Shown: positions 44,441 to 52,918 of the stretch, piece after piece
Numbering within the stretch: position 1 is the stretch's first letter
Layout of the letters: each line of letters opens with the position of its first letter
From: DASRFA01 sp035651755
GTDB lineage: Bacteria; Desulfobacterota; Binatia; UBA12015
Direction of reading: 5' to 3'
Assembly (NCBI GenBank): GCA_035651755.1
Contig: DASRFA010000011.1
Span: forward strand, 62,001-126,000
Length of the DNA: 64,000 nucleotides
Position numbers and translations under genes: made by a program
Notes under the pieces: model-generated
What the model was told of the DNA's origin: nothing
Seen by the model: only the letters and a program-made list of their open reading frames with translations
Databases searched by the model: none

Positions 44441-45193
44441 TCAGCGAGCGCGTTTCGCCTTGCCGCGCGACCCGGTCTTGCGGGAGCGACCGCCGCCGGA
44501 GCGCCCGCCGGCCGCCCGCGACTTGGACGCCGCGCTTCCTTTCGTGCCGCGCCCGCGCGCTTGCGACTTCTTCTCGCCGCTGCGCCGCCCGCCGTTCGAC
44601 CGGGCCGTGCGCCCGCGCGCGGCACCGCGCTTCGCCTGGGAGCTCCGGCCGCTCGACCTGCGCCCGCGGCTTCCGCGCGCCCGGCCGCCGCCGCTCATGA
44701 CCTCTTCCTTCCGCTCCCGCATCTGCTCGCCGAGGCGCTGGAGGTCGAGATCGGAAGAGTCGGCCGCGGGCAGGATCTGCGACTCCTCCTCGCGGACGTG
44801 ATGGCGGACGACCTCGGTCAGCACCTGGAACTTCGCCTCGAAGTGCTCCGCGCCCGGCTGCATTCCGCGCAGCTCCTCGATGAGCTTCTTCGCGAGGGCG
44901 TGCTCCTCGAAGGCGCATTCCACGCGCTGCTTCTCGTCCATGACGCGCGTGACCGCCGGGTAGAAGATCTCCTCCTCGATCGTCGTGTGCGCGGTGAGCG
45001 CGGCGACCACCTCCTCGGCGATCCGCCCCTTGCGCCGCTTGTCGGCCGACTCGAACTCCTGGAAGAGCGACTCGACCTTCTGATGGTCCTCGCGCAGCAT
45101 CTGCGTCGCGCTCGCGGGCTCCTCTTCTCCCGTCGACAGCAGCGAGCGGAGGCTCGAGAGAACCCCTCCTCCCTTCTGATAGTCCTTCGCCAT
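44441..45193 (-). CDS. Hemerythrin-domain protein with long basic tail
   Basis: A 250-residue protein. Residues 25-160 form a hemerythrin HHE four-helix bundle with probable diiron ligands H37, H69, E73, H98, H131 or H132, and E136 (REDHQKVESLF, AHTTIEEEIFYP, EEHALAKKL, RHHVREEESQ). Such domains bind O2, NO or iron. Residues 168-250 are about one-third Arg/Lys with Gly/Ser/Ala, like a histone-H1 tail, which suggests DNA or polyanion binding. ATG at 45193. The receiver gene follows on the same strand. Confidence 0.85.
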   Translation of the reverse strand: MAKDYQKGGGVLSSLRSLLSTGEEEPASATQMLREDHQKVESLFQEFESADKRRKGRIAEEVVAALTAHTTIEEEIFYPAVTRVMDEKQRVECAFEEHALAKKLIEELRGMQPGAEHFEAKFQVLTEVVRHHVREEESQILPAADSSDLDLQRLGEQMRERKEEVMSGGGRARGSRGRRSSGRSSQAKRGAARGRTARSNGGRRSGEKKSQARGRGTKGSAASKSRAAGGRSGGGRSRKTGSRGKAKRAR

Positions 45194-45551
45194 CGCTCGA
45201 ACCCTCCTTGCGCGACGGTGGCCGATCGTCCGGATCTGGCGCGAGATGGTGCCGACGCTCGTCGCCGCGGCGCTGCGGAGTAAGCGAGAAGCGTGCCGCG
45301 GAGATCTGCGATTCGTTCGCGCGCGCGGCCGGCCGTCCCCTCGTCCGCGGCCCGCGTCTGCCTCGCGTGGAGCGCAGCGCAGCGGGCGCGCCATCGCGCG
45401 ATTGCGTCCGCGCCGCGCGCCGCGCGGTGTAAGAATCGCCCACCTTCCGGATCGCGCTTGTACGTCTGTGCAAGGATCGATCGCGTGGGGCACGCCGCGC
45501 GCGCGGCGAGCGCGCACGCGATCGGCCCCGCTGTTGCTTTGGTGAGCGGAC
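45194..45551. other. 358-base divergent region upstream of hemerythrin gene
   Basis: No gene is supported. A minus-strand sequence at 45378-45393 (TGGCGCGCCCGCTGCG) resembles a -24/-12 element, with one substitution in each half. The plus side contains the 66-residue gene's ribosome site near 45545. Confidence 0.35.
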
Positions 45552-45752
45552 GTGAAGAACGACGACCATACGAGCGGCAAACCTCGCCGCGGCACTCCGG
45601 GCGAGCAGGCGCGATCGAGCGCGGCGGGACGCGAATCTTCGCCGGACGAGGCCCGGCCCGGCGGCATCACCAACCGGCCGCCCGCGCGCGAGCAGGACGA
45701 GCAGCAGCAGGTGCCGCCGCGCGGGCGGCGAAAGGGGCGAGCTCACGCCTGA
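45552..45752 (+). CDS. Small polar conserved-looking protein
   Basis: A 66-residue, highly charged, probably disordered protein with GTG start. The segment PGGITNRPPAREQDEQQQVP followed by PRG and a terminal KGRAHA resembles small uncharacterised proteins of high-GC bacteria. It lies directly upstream of a damaged membrane-protein gene in another frame. The function is unknown. Confidence 0.55.
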   Translation: MKNDDHTSGKPRRGTPGEQARSSAAGRESSPDEARPGGITNRPPAREQDEQQQVPPRGRRKGRAHA

Positions 45753-45849
45753 GGAGGCCACCGGCGCGCCCGGTCCGTCGCGCGCCGGGGCCGCGGCGAT
45801 CGCGGCTCCGCGCGGGGGACGTGCATCGTCGAAGCCGGAGGCGCGGCGC

Positions 45850-46100
45850 GCCGGCCTCGTCCGCACGGACGGCGTGCCGCTCGCGATCGCGCAGGGGCTC
45901 TACTTCCTCGCGACCGGCCTCTGGCCGCTCGTCGACGTCGGCTCGTTCCAGGCGGTGACGGGCCCGAAGACGGAGTCTGGCTCGTCGACACGGTGGGCCT
46001 GCTCGTGACCGCGATCGCCGTGACCCTGCTCGTCGCCGGCGTGCGGCGTGCGGTCGGCGTCGAGGCGATCGTGCTCGCGGTCGCGATCGCGCTCGCGCGG
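45850..46100 (+). pseudogene. Frameshifted and truncated small membrane protein
   Basis: The first frame encodes GLVRTDGVPLAIAQGLYFLA and ATGLWPLVDVGSFQAVTGPK, then breaks near 45976; the continuation WLVDTVGLLVTAIAVTLLVA is one base out of phase. A related four-TM family has the joined TGPKTxxWLV sequence, so a single-base loss explains the shift. The second frame runs out after ALARPR, where the convergent receiver gene begins, so the 3' end is also missing. I found no in-frame start. A sequencing error could explain the shift but not the truncation. Confidence 0.6.
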
Positions 46101-46122
46101 CCACGCTGCGCGAGGCCGGCAT

Positions 46123-46524
46123 TCAGCAGAAGCGGTCGAGCGTCTCGAGCAGCTTCTCGCGCAGCACCGGCTTCTCGAGGAAATGCGAGATCCCGACCGC
46201 CCGGGCGCGGGCCCGCAGCGTGTCATCGCTCGAGAGAGCGACGACCGGAATGGCGGCGAGGACCGTGTCCTGCATCTGCTCCTCGCGGAAGTCGAAGCCG
46301 CTCTTGATCGGCAGCAGCAGATCGAGGAGCACGACGCACGGGGGTTCGCCGCGCCGCAGGTAGTCGAGCGCCTCTTGACCGTCGGCCGCGGTGACGACCT
46401 CGTAGCCCTCGTGGCGGATCAGGAAGGCGAGGTAGTCGCGAATGTCCTCGTGATCCTCGACGACGAGGATGGGTCCGTGGCCCTTGCCGTCCACTCGCGC
46501 TTCCCGATCCGATCTTGCTCCCAA
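46123..46524 (-). CDS. Single-domain response regulator
   Basis: A 133-residue receiver with a roughly 17-residue charged N-terminal extension: ILVVEDHEDIRDY, phospho-Asp in VVLLDLLLPIKSG, Ser in VALSSDD and Lys in FLEKPV. Paralogous to the receiver at 44037. Its end abuts the damaged membrane-protein gene, which it may have replaced. Confidence 0.87.
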   Translation of the reverse strand: MGARSDREARVDGKGHGPILVVEDHEDIRDYLAFLIRHEGYEVVTAADGQEALDYLRRGEPPCVVLLDLLLPIKSGFDFREEQMQDTVLAAIPVVALSSDDTLRARARAVGISHFLEKPVLREKLLETLDRFC

Positions 46525-46602
46525 AGCACGCGCCGCGCCAACGACTCCAAGAGGGCGCTTCCCTCGCCTGTCGCCCGCGAGAGCGCGGCGAGAGCGCGCC
46601 GC

Positions 46603-46648
46603 GAGCGCGGCGGGCGCGTCGCGTGGGCGAGCCCGGCGACTCCTGTCG
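46603..46648 (+). repeat. Partial third copy of the ligC/ligD repeat
   Basis: GAGCGCGGCGGGCGCGTCGC followed by GTGGGCGAGCCCGGCGACTCCTGTCG matches the left end of copies A (3945) and B (4453-4671). The remainder is absent or diverged, although GAGGGCGCTTCCCTCGCCTG upstream resembles the inner arm. It lies in the gap between a receiver and the dodecin gene. Confidence 0.5.
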
Positions 46649-46727
46649 CGCGACGTGGCGCGTACGTGGCGGACCGGGTTGGCACACTCCGGGATCGGGA
46701 GTAGGCCTCGCTCAGGAGGAACGACCC

Positions 46728-46937
46728 ATGGCCGAGAGCGTCTACAAGGTGATCGAGCTGGTCGGGACCAGCAGCGAATCCTGGGAGAAGGCGGCGACGG
46801 CAGCGGTCGAGCGCGCTTCCAAGACGCTGCGGGACCTGCGGATCGCGGAGATCTCGCAGCTCGACATGCAGATCGAGGACGGCCACGTGCGCGCGTATCG
46901 CGCCAAGGTGAAGGTCTCCTTCAAGTACGAAGACTGA
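46728..46937 (+). CDS. Dodecin family flavin-binding protein
   Basis: A 69-residue protein starting MAESVYKVIELVGTSSESWE, with ISQLDMQIEDGHVRAYRAKV and KVSFKYED at the end: the dodecin fold, which assembles as a dodecamer storing FMN, riboflavin or, in some members, CoA. RBS AGGAGGAAC. Small cytosolic buffer for flavins. Confidence 0.92.
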   Translation: MAESVYKVIELVGTSSESWEKAATAAVERASKTLRDLRIAEISQLDMQIEDGHVRAYRAKVKVSFKYED

Positions 46938-47006
46938 GCCCGCCGGGACGTCCTCTCGTTTCGCCTCTCGCGGCCCGGCGCTCCACGCGGCCGGCCCCGC
47001 GGAATC

Positions 47007-49415
47007 CTACGCGTGCGCCGGCGCCGGCGTGCGAAGGAGCGCGGCGATCCCGAGCAGGTAGACGCCCAGGGCGATCGCCAGCACCGCGTCGAAGCCGGCG
47101 ATCATGCCGAGCACCGTCGCGAGCACCGAGCTCAGGACCGAGAAGAAGCCGTTCACCGCCCAGCTCCATGCGACGATCTCCGCGCGATGGGAGGTGAGCG
47201 CCGCCATCGTCCGGATGCCGATCGGAAGGAGCCCCCCCAGGCACAGGCCGAGCGGGGCCACGAGCAGAGTCGCGATCGCGATGCGCGCCGGCGCCGGGAG
47301 GCCGACCAGCGCGCCCAGCAGGCGAGTCAAGAAGAGCGCGTCGAAGGCCACGAGCGCGGTCAGGACGCCGGCGATCGCGAGCAGGGCGCGATCGCGGCGC
47401 CGGACGAGGCGGCCTGCGAGCAGGCTCCCGAGCCCGCTCGACACGAGGAGCGCGAACAGCGTCACCGTGAGCGAGTACGTCGGGTAGCCGAGGAAGAGCG
47501 TGAGCCGCTGGATCAGGCTCACCTCGATCAGCATGTAGCCGACGCCGAGCGCCGCGAAGTACACCGCGCCGGCGGTCTTGTGCGGGATCGTTCGCCACAC
47601 CCCGCGGATCGCGATCAGCGGCGACAGCAGGAATGCGGCGGCGAACGCCGCCGCGACCGCGAGGAACGCGAGCAGCAGCAGCTCGCCGGCGCCGTCCTCG
47701 AGGTGCAGACCCGAGAATCGGCCGCGCGCGACGTCGCGAAAGCGCGCGAAGTGCCAGAAGAAGGGCGACGCGTCGCGGACCGGTCCGAGCTCGAACGGCT
47801 GCTCGTCGAGCCAGGCGGCGAGCGCGCGGTCGTCGAGGCGGACGACGCGGCTGACCGGCGTCTCTTCCGCCGGCAGCGTCCACGCGTGCGCGACGCGGCC
47901 GCCCGGGATCGCAGCCGCCGTCTCGACGAACTGCCTCGCCTGCGACTCGGTGAAGGGGGTCCGCTTGACGAGCACGGTCGTCGCGACGGCGCCGGGCCCG
48001 AAGCCGGGCGCGACGGCGACCAGCACGTGGCGCGGAAAGTCGTCGACGCCGAGGCGACGGAGCGCCTCGCGTGCGGTCGCGAGATAGCGCGCGGTGCGCT
48101 TGGGCTTCTGCTCGTATGCGGCTTCGCCGAACTGCATCGCGACGATGCCGTCGGGCGTCAGGCGCGAGAAGCTGTCGACGATCGCCTCCACCGTGTAGAG
48201 GTAGCTCTCGGAGAGCACGAACGCGCCCGACGTGGCCGCGTTCGTCGACGCGTAGCTGTCGGGAGCGACGTACCAGACGAGGTCGAACGGCTCGCCGCCG
48301 CCGCGCAGGAACGATCGCCCCTCGGCGTTGATCAGGTCGACGCGCGGGTCGTCGGCGAGGTGGCCGAGGAAATCGGCGAACTCGCGGCGGTGGAGCGATA
48401 CGGTGACCGGATTGAGTTCGACCGCGACGACCTCGCGCGCGCCGAGCGCGAGCGAAGCGCGCACCTCGTTGCCGCCGGCTGCGCCGATGATCGCGACGCG
48501 CGGGTGCTCGGGTAGGACGCGAAAGGGGTACGCGCGGTCGGAGGTCGCCCAGCGGTCGGCGGAATCCGGCTGCGCGGGGTCGCGCCGCTCGAGGACCGAG
48601 CCGATCGTCCCGTCGTGCACGAGGAAGTACGCGTCCGGCCGGAGCGAGGTCGCGACGTCGACGCGGAAGACGGGGCTCCAGCGCGTGAAGAGGACGCGGC
48701 TCGGCGAGTCCGCGCGCGCGCCCAGCGACTTGACGCGATCGGGTACGGGGTCCGGCAGGATGCCGGGAAATGCGGCGCCCGCGAGCAGCGCGAGCGCGAG
48801 CACGGCGAGCGGCGCCAGCGCCGGGCGCAGCGACGTGCGCGCCAGCGGCAGCGCCGCGGCGGCGAAGCCGAGGCCGGAGAGGAACACGGTCGCGGGCGGC
48901 CCGATCGTCGCGAGGAGCGGCACGACGACGGCGCAGCCGAGAGCGGCTCCGAACAGATCCGCTCCGTACAGCCGGTGCATGTCCTCCGGCGCGCTCGTGA
49001 AGACGAGCGCGAGCGCGATGCCCGCGGCGAGGAACGGCGCGAACAACACGGCGCAGAGCACGAGCAGGTCGACGCCCTCCGAGGCGACGACGGGCAGCCG
49101 TCGCTGGAGGAGCGCGGCGACCAGGTCGAACGCGTCGACCTGCACGCGCGCGATGACGAGGTAGCCGACCGCGACCGCCGCCGCGGCCATCCCGCACGCC
49201 GCCGGGATGGCCTTCTCCGCCGGGACGCGCCGGAGGCGCGGGACGATCGCGACCAGGACGCCGCCGCTCCCGAGCCCGAGCAGCGCGATCCCGATGATGA
49301 GATACGTGAAGTAGTAGACGAGCTTGAAGGAGAAGATGCGGGTGTAGCTCACCTCGAGGAGGATCACGGCGAGCGAGATCAGGAACGCTTCGGGCGTGCG
49401 GCTTCGTCGCGCCAA
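47007..49415 (-). CDS. Spermidine-synthase-like membrane protein (SpeE-like domain within MFS-like TMs)
   Basis: An 802-residue protein: N-terminal TMs (LISLAVILLEVSYTRIFSF), a central SAM-binding spermidine-synthase-like domain (IIGAAGGNEVRASLALGARE, then AVELNPVTVSLHR and INAEGRSFL), and about seven C-terminal TMs (GYMLIEVSLIQRLTLFLGY). Such fusions are common, but whether they transfer aminopropyl groups is unknown; the canonical GGGDG is replaced by GAAGG. It converges on the dodecin gene. Confidence 0.8.
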   Translation of the reverse strand: MARRSRTPEAFLISLAVILLEVSYTRIFSFKLVYYFTYLIIGIALLGLGSGGVLVAIVPRLRRVPAEKAIPAACGMAAAAVAVGYLVIARVQVDAFDLVAALLQRRLPVVASEGVDLLVLCAVLFAPFLAAGIALALVFTSAPEDMHRLYGADLFGAALGCAVVVPLLATIGPPATVFLSGLGFAAAALPLARTSLRPALAPLAVLALALLAGAAFPGILPDPVPDRVKSLGARADSPSRVLFTRWSPVFRVDVATSLRPDAYFLVHDGTIGSVLERRDPAQPDSADRWATSDRAYPFRVLPEHPRVAIIGAAGGNEVRASLALGAREVVAVELNPVTVSLHRREFADFLGHLADDPRVDLINAEGRSFLRGGGEPFDLVWYVAPDSYASTNAATSGAFVLSESYLYTVEAIVDSFSRLTPDGIVAMQFGEAAYEQKPKRTARYLATAREALRRLGVDDFPRHVLVAVAPGFGPGAVATTVLVKRTPFTESQARQFVETAAAIPGGRVAHAWTLPAEETPVSRVVRLDDRALAAWLDEQPFELGPVRDASPFFWHFARFRDVARGRFSGLHLEDGAGELLLLAFLAVAAAFAAAFLLSPLIAIRGVWRTIPHKTAGAVYFAALGVGYMLIEVSLIQRLTLFLGYPTYSLTVTLFALLVSSGLGSLLAGRLVRRRDRALLAIAGVLTALVAFDALFLTRLLGALVGLPAPARIAIATLLVAPLGLCLGGLLPIGIRTMAALTSHRAEIVAWSWAVNGFFSVLSSVLATVLGMIAGFDAVLAIALGVYLLGIAALLRTPAPAHA

Positions 49416-49504
49416 GGCCCCGCCGCCTTAGCACCGTGGCCCGCGGGTCGCAGCTATTCCGTCCGTGGGTGCGATGGCGGTATACCTCTCTCGCGGAGGG
49501 CGAC

Positions 49505-51199
49505 ATGGACTACGATCTCGCGATTCGCGGCGGCACCGTCGTGGACGGCACCGGGGCGCCCGGCGCGCGCGCCGACCTCGGCGTCAAGGACGGCCGCATC
49601 GCCGCCGTCGGCGACGTCCGCGGCTCGGCCGCGCGGACGATCGAGGCCGACGGTCGCGTCGTCGCGCCCGGCTTCGTCGACATCCACACGCATTACGACG
49701 CGCAGATCCTCTGGGATCGCATGCTCACGATCTCGCCGTGGCACGGCGTCACGACCGTGCTCATGGGGAACTGCGGCTTCGGCGTCGCGCCGACGCGGCC
49801 CGAGCACCGGAACCTCATCCTCCGCACGCTCGAGAAGGTCGAGGGCATGAGCCTCGACGCGCTCGAGGCGGGCGTCGGCGCCGATTGGCCGTTCGAGACC
49901 TTCCCGCAATACCTCGATGCGCTCGACCGGCTGGGCGGCACCGCGATCAACGTCGCCGCGCTCGTCGGCCACACGCCGGTGCGTCTCTACGTGATGGGCG
50001 AGGAAGCGGTCGAGCGGGCAGCGACCGAGGACGAGATCGCGCGCATGCGCGCGATCGTGCGCGAGGCGGTCGCGGCCGGCGGAGCCGGCTTCGCGACGTC
50101 GCGCGCTCCGACGCACGTCGGCTACGCCGGGAAGCCCGTCCCGAGCCGCCTCGCGGACGCGGCCGAGATCGGCGAGATCGCGCGCGCCCTCGGCGACGTC
50201 GGCTCGGGCATCGTTCAGGCGACCGCCGGCCCGGGCCTCTTCTTCGACGAGTTCGCCGAGATCACGCGCGCGACCGGGCGGCCGCTCACCTGGACGGCGC
50301 TCCTCGCCGGCATGATGGGCCCGGGCTCGCACCGCTTCATGCTGGAGCGCTCGGTCGAGCTCCTGCGCAAGGGCATTCCGGTGACGCCGCAGGTCGCGTG
50401 CCGGCCGCTCAACTTCGACTTCGACATGGCGGAGCCGTTCCTGTTCGAGAGCTTGCCGTTCTTCGCGCCGGTGTCGGCGGCCGACCGCCCCGGCAAGAAG
50501 CGGCTCTACGCCGACCCGTCGTTCCGCGAGCAGGTGCGCGCGATGTTCGACGGCGGCCAGGCCGGCGTCTTCCGCGCGTCGTACGACCGCATGGTGGTGT
50601 CGCTCTGTCCGCTCCACCCGGAGCTCGAGGAGCGGCGTCTCGTCGACGTCGCGCGCGAGCGCGGGGTCCATCCCGCCGACGCGATGCTCGACCTCGCCCT
50701 CGAGAGCGACCTCGCGACGCGCTTTCGCATGGCGGTCGTCAACTTCGACGAGGACGAGGTCGCGGAGCTGCTCACCTCGCGCGACACGGTGCTCGGCCTC
50801 TCCGACGCGGGCGCGCACGCGAACCAGCTCTGTGACGCGTGCTTCTCGACGCACCTCCTCGGCCACTGGGTGCGCGAGAAGGGGACGCTCGCGCTCGAGG
50901 AGGCGGTCCGCATGCTCACGTCGCGACCCGCCGAGGTCGCCGGCATCCGCGACCGCGGGAGGATTGCGCTCGGCATGCCGGCCGACGTCGTCGTGTTCGA
51001 TGCGGCGACGGTCGGCGCCGGGCGCCTCCGGCGCGTGCACGACCTGCCGGCGGGAGCGGATCGTCTCGTCGCCGATGCCTCGGGCGTCGACGCGGTGGTC
51101 GTGAACGGGACGATCGTCCGCGAAGCGGGCCGCGATGCGGTCGACCCGGAAGGCCCCCTGCCAGGCCGCCTCCTTCGAAACGGCGCCGCGCGAGCGTGA
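49505..51199 (+). CDS. N-acyl-D-amino-acid deacylase (amidohydrolase family)
   Basis: A 564-residue cyclic amidohydrolase. YDLAIRGGTVVDGTGAPGAR, metal motif HTHYDAQ (after DI) and GLSDAGAHANQLCDACF are D-aminoacylase-type signatures; GIRDRGRIALGMPADVVVFD is the closing small beta-domain. It would hydrolyse N-acyl-D-amino acids or related amides in the cytoplasm. ATG at 49505 follows GCGGAGGGCGAC. Confidence 0.88.
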   Translation: MDYDLAIRGGTVVDGTGAPGARADLGVKDGRIAAVGDVRGSAARTIEADGRVVAPGFVDIHTHYDAQILWDRMLTISPWHGVTTVLMGNCGFGVAPTRPEHRNLILRTLEKVEGMSLDALEAGVGADWPFETFPQYLDALDRLGGTAINVAALVGHTPVRLYVMGEEAVERAATEDEIARMRAIVREAVAAGGAGFATSRAPTHVGYAGKPVPSRLADAAEIGEIARALGDVGSGIVQATAGPGLFFDEFAEITRATGRPLTWTALLAGMMGPGSHRFMLERSVELLRKGIPVTPQVACRPLNFDFDMAEPFLFESLPFFAPVSAADRPGKKRLYADPSFREQVRAMFDGGQAGVFRASYDRMVVSLCPLHPELEERRLVDVARERGVHPADAMLDLALESDLATRFRMAVVNFDEDEVAELLTSRDTVLGLSDAGAHANQLCDACFSTHLLGHWVREKGTLALEEAVRMLTSRPAEVAGIRDRGRIALGMPADVVVFDAATVGAGRLRRVHDLPAGADRLVADASGVDAVVVNGTIVREAGRDAVDPEGPLPGRLLRNGAARA

Positions 51200-51206
51200 C
51201 CCGATT

Positions 51207-51596
51207 TCAGGCCGACAGCAGCGCAGCGACCGAGAGGACGAGACCGCAGAGGTAGGTGCCGACGGCGCCCGTCGCCCGCAGCGGGTTCGGCTTCGCGAGC
51301 GACTCGCACGTGATCATCCCCGCGGCGTGGAGGTAGCGCGCGAGCGTCGCGAGCACGAACACCCACGTGATCCATCCCGCCGGGCTGCGCGCGCCGAGGA
51401 GCAGCATCAGGACCGCGAGCATCGGCGCGAACTCGGTCGCGTTGCCGTGCGCGCGCACCATCTTGTGGAGGCGGTCGGTCGGATCGGGACTCGAGCCGAT
51501 GATCGTGTTGCTCGACCCTCGAACCGCCGACACGCCGATCCCGAGGCCGAAGACGAGAAGCCCGAGCAGGCCGGTGCATACGATGGCGGTCGTCAT
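51207..51596 (-). CDS. MAPEG family membrane protein
   Basis: A 129-residue protein with four membrane helices. RLHKMVRAHGNATEFAPMLA is the MAPEG signature (eicosanoid and glutathione metabolism family). Bacterial members are often glutathione-dependent or of unknown activity. A glutathione peroxidase lies 6 kb away but is not linked by operon structure. Confidence 0.88.
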   Translation of the reverse strand: MTTAIVCTGLLGLLVFGLGIGVSAVRGSSNTIIGSSPDPTDRLHKMVRAHGNATEFAPMLAVLMLLLGARSPAGWITWVFVLATLARYLHAAGMITCESLAKPNPLRATGAVGTYLCGLVLSVAALLSA

Positions 51597-51719
51597 GGCG
51601 AGTTCCTCCTCAGCCGCCGCCGGCTATCAGCACGGGCGCCTGGCGCCAAACCAGCCGTTCGTCCGCGGCCCGATGAAACACGCGAGAAAACGCTTGTCAG
51701 GGACACCCGTTGCGGAGTA

Positions 51720-51734
51720 CGTAGTCGCACTACG
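51720..51734. promoter_or_regulatory. Short palindrome before the diiron-protein gene
   Basis: CGTAGT-CGC-ACTACG, a perfect 6-bp inverted repeat with a 3-base spacer in the divergent promoter region. A weak -24/-12-like sequence (GGGACACCCGTTGC) overlaps at 51700-51713. It could be the MerR operator. Confidence 0.3.
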
Positions 51735-51787
51735 CATTCGACCGGGCCGCTGACTCCAAAGCGCGGTCGCGACGCGAGGAGGGATGG

Positions 51788-52918
51788 ATGAACACGACCG
51801 ATCGCTACGCGCTTCCCCCGGGCGACTCGAGCTGGAGCTTGCCGGAGGCGTTCGAGACGACGTTCCGCTGGGAGTACCAGGATGGCCGCGACTCGCTGCT
51901 GAAGCTCTACGCGAAGGGCAAGCAGCGCCAGTGGGACGCCACCGAGCGCATCGACTGGTCGCAGGACCTCGACCCGGAGAACCCGGAGCAGCTGCCCGAC
52001 GAGTCCATCCCGCTCTTCGGCTCCGACGTGTTCGCGCGCCTCACCCCACCGGAGAAGGCGAACCTCCGCCGCCACTTCCAGAGCTGGCAGCTCTCGCAGT
52101 TCCTGCACGGCGAGCAGGGCGCGCTCATCTGCACGGCGAAGATCGTCCAGCAGGTCCCCTCCATCGACGCGAAGTTCTACGCCGCGACCCAGGTCATCGA
52201 CGAGGCGCGCCACGTCGAGGCCTATTCGCGCCTCCTGCACGACAAGTTCGAGCTCGCTTACCCGATCACGCCGACGCTGCGGCGACTCCTCGATTCCGTC
52301 CTGCGCGACTCGCGCTGGGACATGACGTACCTCGGGATGCAGGTCCTGATCGAAGGTCTCGCGCTCGCGGCGTTCGCGCAGATCCGCGACCAGTCGCAGA
52401 ACCCGCTCGCAGCGTCCGTCAATGCCTACGTCATGCAGGACGAAGCGCGGCACGTCGCGTTCGGCCGCTTCGCGCTGCGCGACTACTACCCGCAGCTCAC
52501 GCAGGCGGAGCGCGACGAGCGCGAGGAGTTCGCGGTCGAGGCCTGCTACCTGATGCGCGACCGCTTCCAGGCGGAGGAGGTGTGGGAGACCCTCGGCCTC
52601 CCGGTCGACGAGTGCGCCGCCTACATGCTCGAGTCGGGCTTCATGCAGAACTATCGCTCGGCGCTCTTCAGCCGGATCGTCCCGATCATCAAGGACATCG
52701 GCCTCTGGGGGCCGAAGATCCGCGCCGGCTACCAGGCGATGAACATCCTCGGCTACGCGGGCACGGACGTCGAGGCGATGCAGGCGAACGACGAGCAGGT
52801 CGCGGTCGAGTTCGACGCGCGCCGCGCCGAGGTCGACCGTGTGGCGGAAGCGGGCGGAGCGGCGAACGGCGACGGCGCCGCGCGCTCGACCGACCGCGCG
52901 CGCGACGCGAGCGCATGA
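51788..52918 (+). CDS. Ferritin-like diiron protein (AurF/oxygenase-like)
   Basis: A 376-residue helical protein with a complete six-ligand diiron set by eye: E109 (LHGEQGA), E139 and H142 (IDEARHVEAY), E189 (VLIEGLAL), E219 and H222 (QDEARHVAFG). This fits ribonucleotide-reductase-like or AurF-type oxygenases. Substrate unknown. The last 40 residues are low-complexity. Preceded by GAGGAGGG and overlapping the MerR gene by ATGA. Confidence 0.85.
   Translation: MNTTDRYALPPGDSSWSLPEAFETTFRWEYQDGRDSLLKLYAKGKQRQWDATERIDWSQDLDPENPEQLPDESIPLFGSDVFARLTPPEKANLRRHFQSWQLSQFLHGEQGALICTAKIVQQVPSIDAKFYAATQVIDEARHVEAYSRLLHDKFELAYPITPTLRRLLDSVLRDSRWDMTYLGMQVLIEGLALAAFAQIRDQSQNPLAASVNAYVMQDEARHVAFGRFALRDYYPQLTQAERDEREEFAVEACYLMRDRFQAEEVWETLGLPVDECAAYMLESGFMQNYRSALFSRIVPIIKDIGLWGPKIRAGYQAMNILGYAGTDVEAMQANDEQVAVEFDARRAEVDRVAEAGGAANGDGAARSTDRARDASA

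Noticed and set aside
45378..45393. Sigma-54-like TGGCGCG-N4-CTGCG before the hemerythrin gene
   Set aside because: A substitution in each half and a 170-base leader make it weaker than the three sites reported; recorded only as context.
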